Positions 60,991-64,000 of a stretch of DNA of 64,000 bases are shown here, piece by piece. The notes under the pieces were generated by a model that saw only the letters and a list, made by a program, of their open reading frames with translations, searched no databases and was not told the DNA's origin. Every line of letters begins with the position of its first letter. The first letter of the stretch is position 1. This DNA is from CAZHNW01 sp942491575 (lineage in GTDB: Bacteria; Spirochaetota; UBA4802; UBA5550), in the NCBI GenBank assembly GCA_942491575.1, contig CALOBT010000031.1, forward strand, positions 2,046,001 through 2,110,000, read 5' to 3'. The position numbers were made by a program, and so were the translations under genes.

Positions 60991-62580
60991 GTGAAACCTG
61001 CACCTGTTATGATAATTTCCTTATTAAAAAACTCAGCATGTAGATTTATTTTTTTCCTGTCAATAATCTTCATCCTGACGGGATGTTCCGGCACCAATAA
61101 GGATCTTATTGTACGCGACTGGAAAATTCTTCATTTGCAGAATCCCAGTATTGAAAATATTGCCGGCGAGGCAGAATGGGAAAAGGTACTGTTTCCCGGC
61201 ATGTTTAAACTTCACTATCCTCCCGGAAAAAATTTTCAATACGTCTGGCTGAAGGGGGAAGTTCACATTGAAAATCCGGAGGAGCATTTCGGCATTTCCC
61301 TTGGACGTCTATACTTTGTCGACAGGGTCTTCGTAAATAAAAGAGCCGTGGGGCATCATACAAAAGAGGAGATGCATGAGGTCCATGTACCCCGATTTTA
61401 TGCAATCCCTAAAAATGTTCTCAAAAAGGGGAAGAATATAGTTCATATTTACCTGGGGGGTTACGGAAGGGAATTTTGCGGAACAAAGGCTCAAATTAAG
61501 CTGTTAAATAAAGATAGCTTTTACCATAATAAAATCTTCAGCAATCTCCTGTACCGTCACATCCCCTTCGGTATCATTTTTCTCTTCATGGGGCAGGCCT
61601 TCATCAGTATCTTTACTTCATTACGAAAAAAGAGGAACCGGCTGAATCTCATCACCATGGGCCTCCTTTTTGTATGGATCACCTACCTGCTATCATTTTT
61701 TTCGCCCTGGTATCCCTTCAGCCTAGATTTCAGGATCACCTATCTCTGGAGCAGTATCCCCGTTGCGGCTATACTCTATTTTCTTTTCATTCAGTATTAC
61801 CTGCAGGTATTTACTCCGGGAGTGAATAAAATATATATCCCCCTTCTTCTCCTTTTTTCAATTGTTACTATCTCCTTTCAGAATACCACTTCACCATGGT
61901 ATCCGGGAAGAATCCTGGGATTTCTGACAATACCCCTGTCTACTCCATTCTATTCATTTCTTTTTATTCGGGCATGGAAAGAGGCATCACGGAGGTCCCT
62001 GGGAATGATCCTTCTTTTCGTGGTGATTCCGGGAATATCCACCGGAGTGGATATTATCAACTACATGTTTATCTATCACAATCCTCCTCTTCTTCATGTC
62101 TATGTTCTGCCGGCAATGATGACTTTTTACCTCATTCACCGGAGCCGTGAGATAATGCATGATGAACTGCAGCTTAAAATCCTCTATGCCCAGCTGCGCA
62201 AAATTGTTACCGATAATTCGTCGGAACCGCGTGATACGTCAATTACGGAAAGCATGTCGGTAAAACTTGAGGAAGCGGTGGCTTTTCTGAAGGCAAATTA
62301 CCGATCGGACATTTCTCGCGAAGGGCTCTCCCGTGCCCTGGACCTGAGTCCGGACCATATGAGTAGAATGTTCAAAAAATATACAGGCATGAAAATAAGT
62401 GAATATATAAACCATCTGCGCATTGAAGAGGCTGAAAAACAACTCACTGAAGGGGATAAAAAGATTATCGAAATCGCCTTTGAAGTGGGATTTGAGAGCC
62501 TGGTAACATTCAACCGCGCCTTCCAGAAGAAAAACAGCCTGACGCCATCAGAATACCGGCAAAAGAAACGGCTCAATTAA
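60991..62580 (+). CDS. 7TM-AraC membrane regulator, 529 aa
   Basis: A lipobox-like FILTGC follows the first hydrophobic stretch (about 17-32). The extracytoplasmic domain (about 33-180; VWLKGEVHIENPEEHFGISL, GRLYFVDRVFVNKRAVGHHT) is a jelly-roll like those of 7TM-DISM receptors. Six to seven spans follow (about 188-390). The AraC domain is at about 425-527 (ISREGLSRALDLSPDHMSRM, KIIEIAFEVGFESLVTFNRA, SLTPSEYRQKK). It probably senses a ligand outside and binds DNA from the membrane. The DNA-binding domain resembles that of the protein at 25515-26690. TGTTATG context, no strong ribosome binding site; start may be at a later ATG. Confidence 0.85.
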   Translation: MKPAPVMIISLLKNSACRFIFFLSIIFILTGCSGTNKDLIVRDWKILHLQNPSIENIAGEAEWEKVLFPGMFKLHYPPGKNFQYVWLKGEVHIENPEEHFGISLGRLYFVDRVFVNKRAVGHHTKEEMHEVHVPRFYAIPKNVLKKGKNIVHIYLGGYGREFCGTKAQIKLLNKDSFYHNKIFSNLLYRHIPFGIIFLFMGQAFISIFTSLRKKRNRLNLITMGLLFVWITYLLSFFSPWYPFSLDFRITYLWSSIPVAAILYFLFIQYYLQVFTPGVNKIYIPLLLLFSIVTISFQNTTSPWYPGRILGFLTIPLSTPFYSFLFIRAWKEASRRSLGMILLFVVIPGISTGVDIINYMFIYHNPPLLHVYVLPAMMTFYLIHRSREIMHDELQLKILYAQLRKIVTDNSSEPRDTSITESMSVKLEEAVAFLKANYRSDISREGLSRALDLSPDHMSRMFKKYTGMKISEYINHLRIEEAEKQLTEGDKKIIEIAFEVGFESLVTFNRAFQKKNSLTPSEYRQKKRLN

Positions 62581-62724
62581 TCCTCTCCTTTTTTCCTCTC
62601 TTTCGCGGGCAGACCCGTGGGGCACCTGAACCGTTCAATTGCTGTGATCGCAGCAAACGACCGGACAATTTTTTTTAAATTACTAAGATGAAAATGAAAA
62701 TTAATTTATTCATCGAGGTAAACC

Positions 62725-64000
62725 ATGAAAGGCCCGGGGTATTTACTTATAATTGCAGATTTATTTGTAAAGATGCTTTCTGTCAGGTTCGCACTCATAT
62801 TATTGTTAACGATAACATGTATTATGTATGTCGGATGTAAAGGGGATGTTATAACGCAAACAGAATATACCCGCAACATCTATCTGGACAGCTCAATGCC
62901 CATTGACACCTTTGCCATCATTGAAGCAGTGGGAGCGGATAAATATTATGATCTCCTCCATGGTATCGGTGAAGAGGAATTGAATCTCCTCGCATACGGT
63001 GCGGGACAGAGCAATATTATTACATTAATTAATTCCATTTCCAACATGCAGGATCTCGTTGACCTCATGGAGGAACCGAATAAACTTACAGCTATTGAGA
63101 TCCTTGACCTTCTTGATTTCACCGATAAGGCAATCAGTGATGAACTTGATGCAGGAAGAATGCCCCCCGCGGGAACGGATACCATCTCCAAGATCGCCCG
63201 AATGGTCAATAATACCGATGATATGAATTATCTGAAAGAGATTGTCCACGGTGCCGCCGACAGCCCATCCGGGACCCCTGTAGACGCCATGAAGCGGCTC
63301 GGCATGATGATCGCCTTCATTGATGAGAATACGGACCGGATGTCACTGTTGCTCAATCAGGTTGCCAATAGCACCGAAGGAATGGCAAAGATGCTGCGCA
63401 TTCTCAACGAAACCCTGGAAATTCGGGACCTGACAACGGTTATCAACGAAACCACCACCATGACGAATCTAATCGGTATCATCAATTCGGTGAACAATCC
63501 GGAGCCACCTTCAAAGAACGGGACAACTTCCCTCATCGTTACCCTGAACAATATAGATAATCCCTCAAAAATGTCATATCTGGTGAATGGGCTGGAAATC
63601 GTCTACAACGGGATCAGGAGCAATGATGATAATTTTGAATCAGGTGCCCTTGATGAAAAAAACTGGGCCCTCTCCGGAGGCAACAGCTGGGCTGTTACTT
63701 CAGTTTCGGCAAACGGCGGCAGCTTTTCCCTTTGTGCAGGCGCAGCGGGAGTGAATGATCTCGGTGATGATGAAATTGCCACGATTGAATTGACGGCTGA
63801 TCTTACCTCAGGGGGTGACATTTCCTTTGCTCGCAGGGTCAGTACGGAAACGGATGCGGACTTCCTTAAATTCTATATTGATGATATCCTCCAGGAGAAG
63901 TATTCCGGTGAACTCGCCTGGGCGACGGTCAGTATCCCTGTCACCTCGGGCATTCACCGTTTTCGCTGGGAATTCGAAAAAAATTCAGGGGGAAGCAGCG
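62725..64000 (+). CDS. Large lipoprotein, N-terminal part (runs off the window)
   Basis: ATG 62725 with CGAGGTAAACC upstream opens a frame that stays open for 425 codons to the window end. A membrane segment with lipobox-like YVGC (about 19-38) is followed by a long helical part with many Met and Asn (SNIITLINSISNMQDLVDLM, DRMSLLLNQVANSTEGMAKM). From about residue 310 a beta-sandwich of the concanavalin/MAM kind starts (NDDNFESGALDEKNWALSGG, DISFARRVSTETDADFLKFY, GIHRFRWEFEKNSGGS), as in bacterial surface proteins. Function unknown. Confidence 0.75.
   Translation, partial: MKGPGYLLIIADLFVKMLSVRFALILLLTITCIMYVGCKGDVITQTEYTRNIYLDSSMPIDTFAIIEAVGADKYYDLLHGIGEEELNLLAYGAGQSNIITLINSISNMQDLVDLMEEPNKLTAIEILDLLDFTDKAISDELDAGRMPPAGTDTISKIARMVNNTDDMNYLKEIVHGAADSPSGTPVDAMKRLGMMIAFIDENTDRMSLLLNQVANSTEGMAKMLRILNETLEIRDLTTVINETTTMTNLIGIINSVNNPEPPSKNGTTSLIVTLNNIDNPSKMSYLVNGLEIVYNGIRSNDDNFESGALDEKNWALSGGNSWAVTSVSANGGSFSLCAGAAGVNDLGDDEIATIELTADLTSGGDISFARRVSTETDADFLKFYIDDILQEKYSGELAWATVSIPVTSGIHRFRWEFEKNSGGSS

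Overview
The window reads as a chromosome segment from an AT-rich, didermic, signalling-heavy bacterium. Many genes encode lipoproteins with a lipobox, proteins ending like outer-membrane barrels, and membrane sensors. The mix of 7TM-type sensors fused to AraC or adenylate cyclase domains, GGDEF proteins, FecR lipoproteins, an FN3-like secreted domain and a single-chain glycyl-tRNA synthetase best fits a free-living spirochaete. That placement is an inference and no rRNA is present to confirm it.

Left part (1-6.7 kb). This is a low-GC accessory stretch of small secreted or membrane proteins of unknown function. It ends at a 44-nt fragment that looks like the 3' half of tRNA-Thr(CGU), followed by a strong terminator, which is what the boundary of a tRNA-integrated island looks like. 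An IS21-family element (896-3458) sits inside one of these genes.

Centre-left (6.7-18.8 kb). A signalling block. A membrane sensor with a GGDEF output, a TPR protein and a barrel-like protein form one operon. A second copy of the sensor (with kinase-receiver-HPt output) and a second copy of the TPR protein lie next to it, divergently transcribed. An RsbW-like ATPase, a LytTR regulator, a receiver-ATPase protein and a FecR lipoprotein follow. Four envelope proteins of this block share a short beta-rich module.

Middle (19-36 kb). Membrane adenylate cyclase, BipA/TypA, a SET-domain protein, an EEP-family hydrolase, a lipoprotein binding protein paired with a membrane AraC regulator, a large ACP-FAAL-acyltransferase fusion, and a TetR gene with a large palindromic operator. 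The divergent alpha/beta hydrolase gene controlled from that operator is split by a second IS21 copy (32965-35527) in opposite orientation. Each IS copy has its own target duplication, and both split genes rejoin in frame when the element and one duplication are removed.

Right part (36-64 kb). A LIM-like zinc protein with a metallopeptidase motif (resembling DA1), a PAS protein, a decayed MarR gene next to a DUF2269 membrane protein, an EFR1 flavodoxin-ferredoxin protein, a YfiR / CHASE8-type kinase / REC-REC-GGDEF cluster, an FAD oxidoreductase, glycyl-tRNA synthetase, GbsR- and AraC-type regulators, an FN3/Calx-beta/beta-propeller lipoprotein, a truncated cyclopropane-fatty-acid synthase, barrel-like proteins, a 7TM-AraC sensor and the start of a large lipoprotein. 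Two families of dispersed non-coding repeats occur here; one has created a false N-terminal extension in front of the FAD oxidoreductase.
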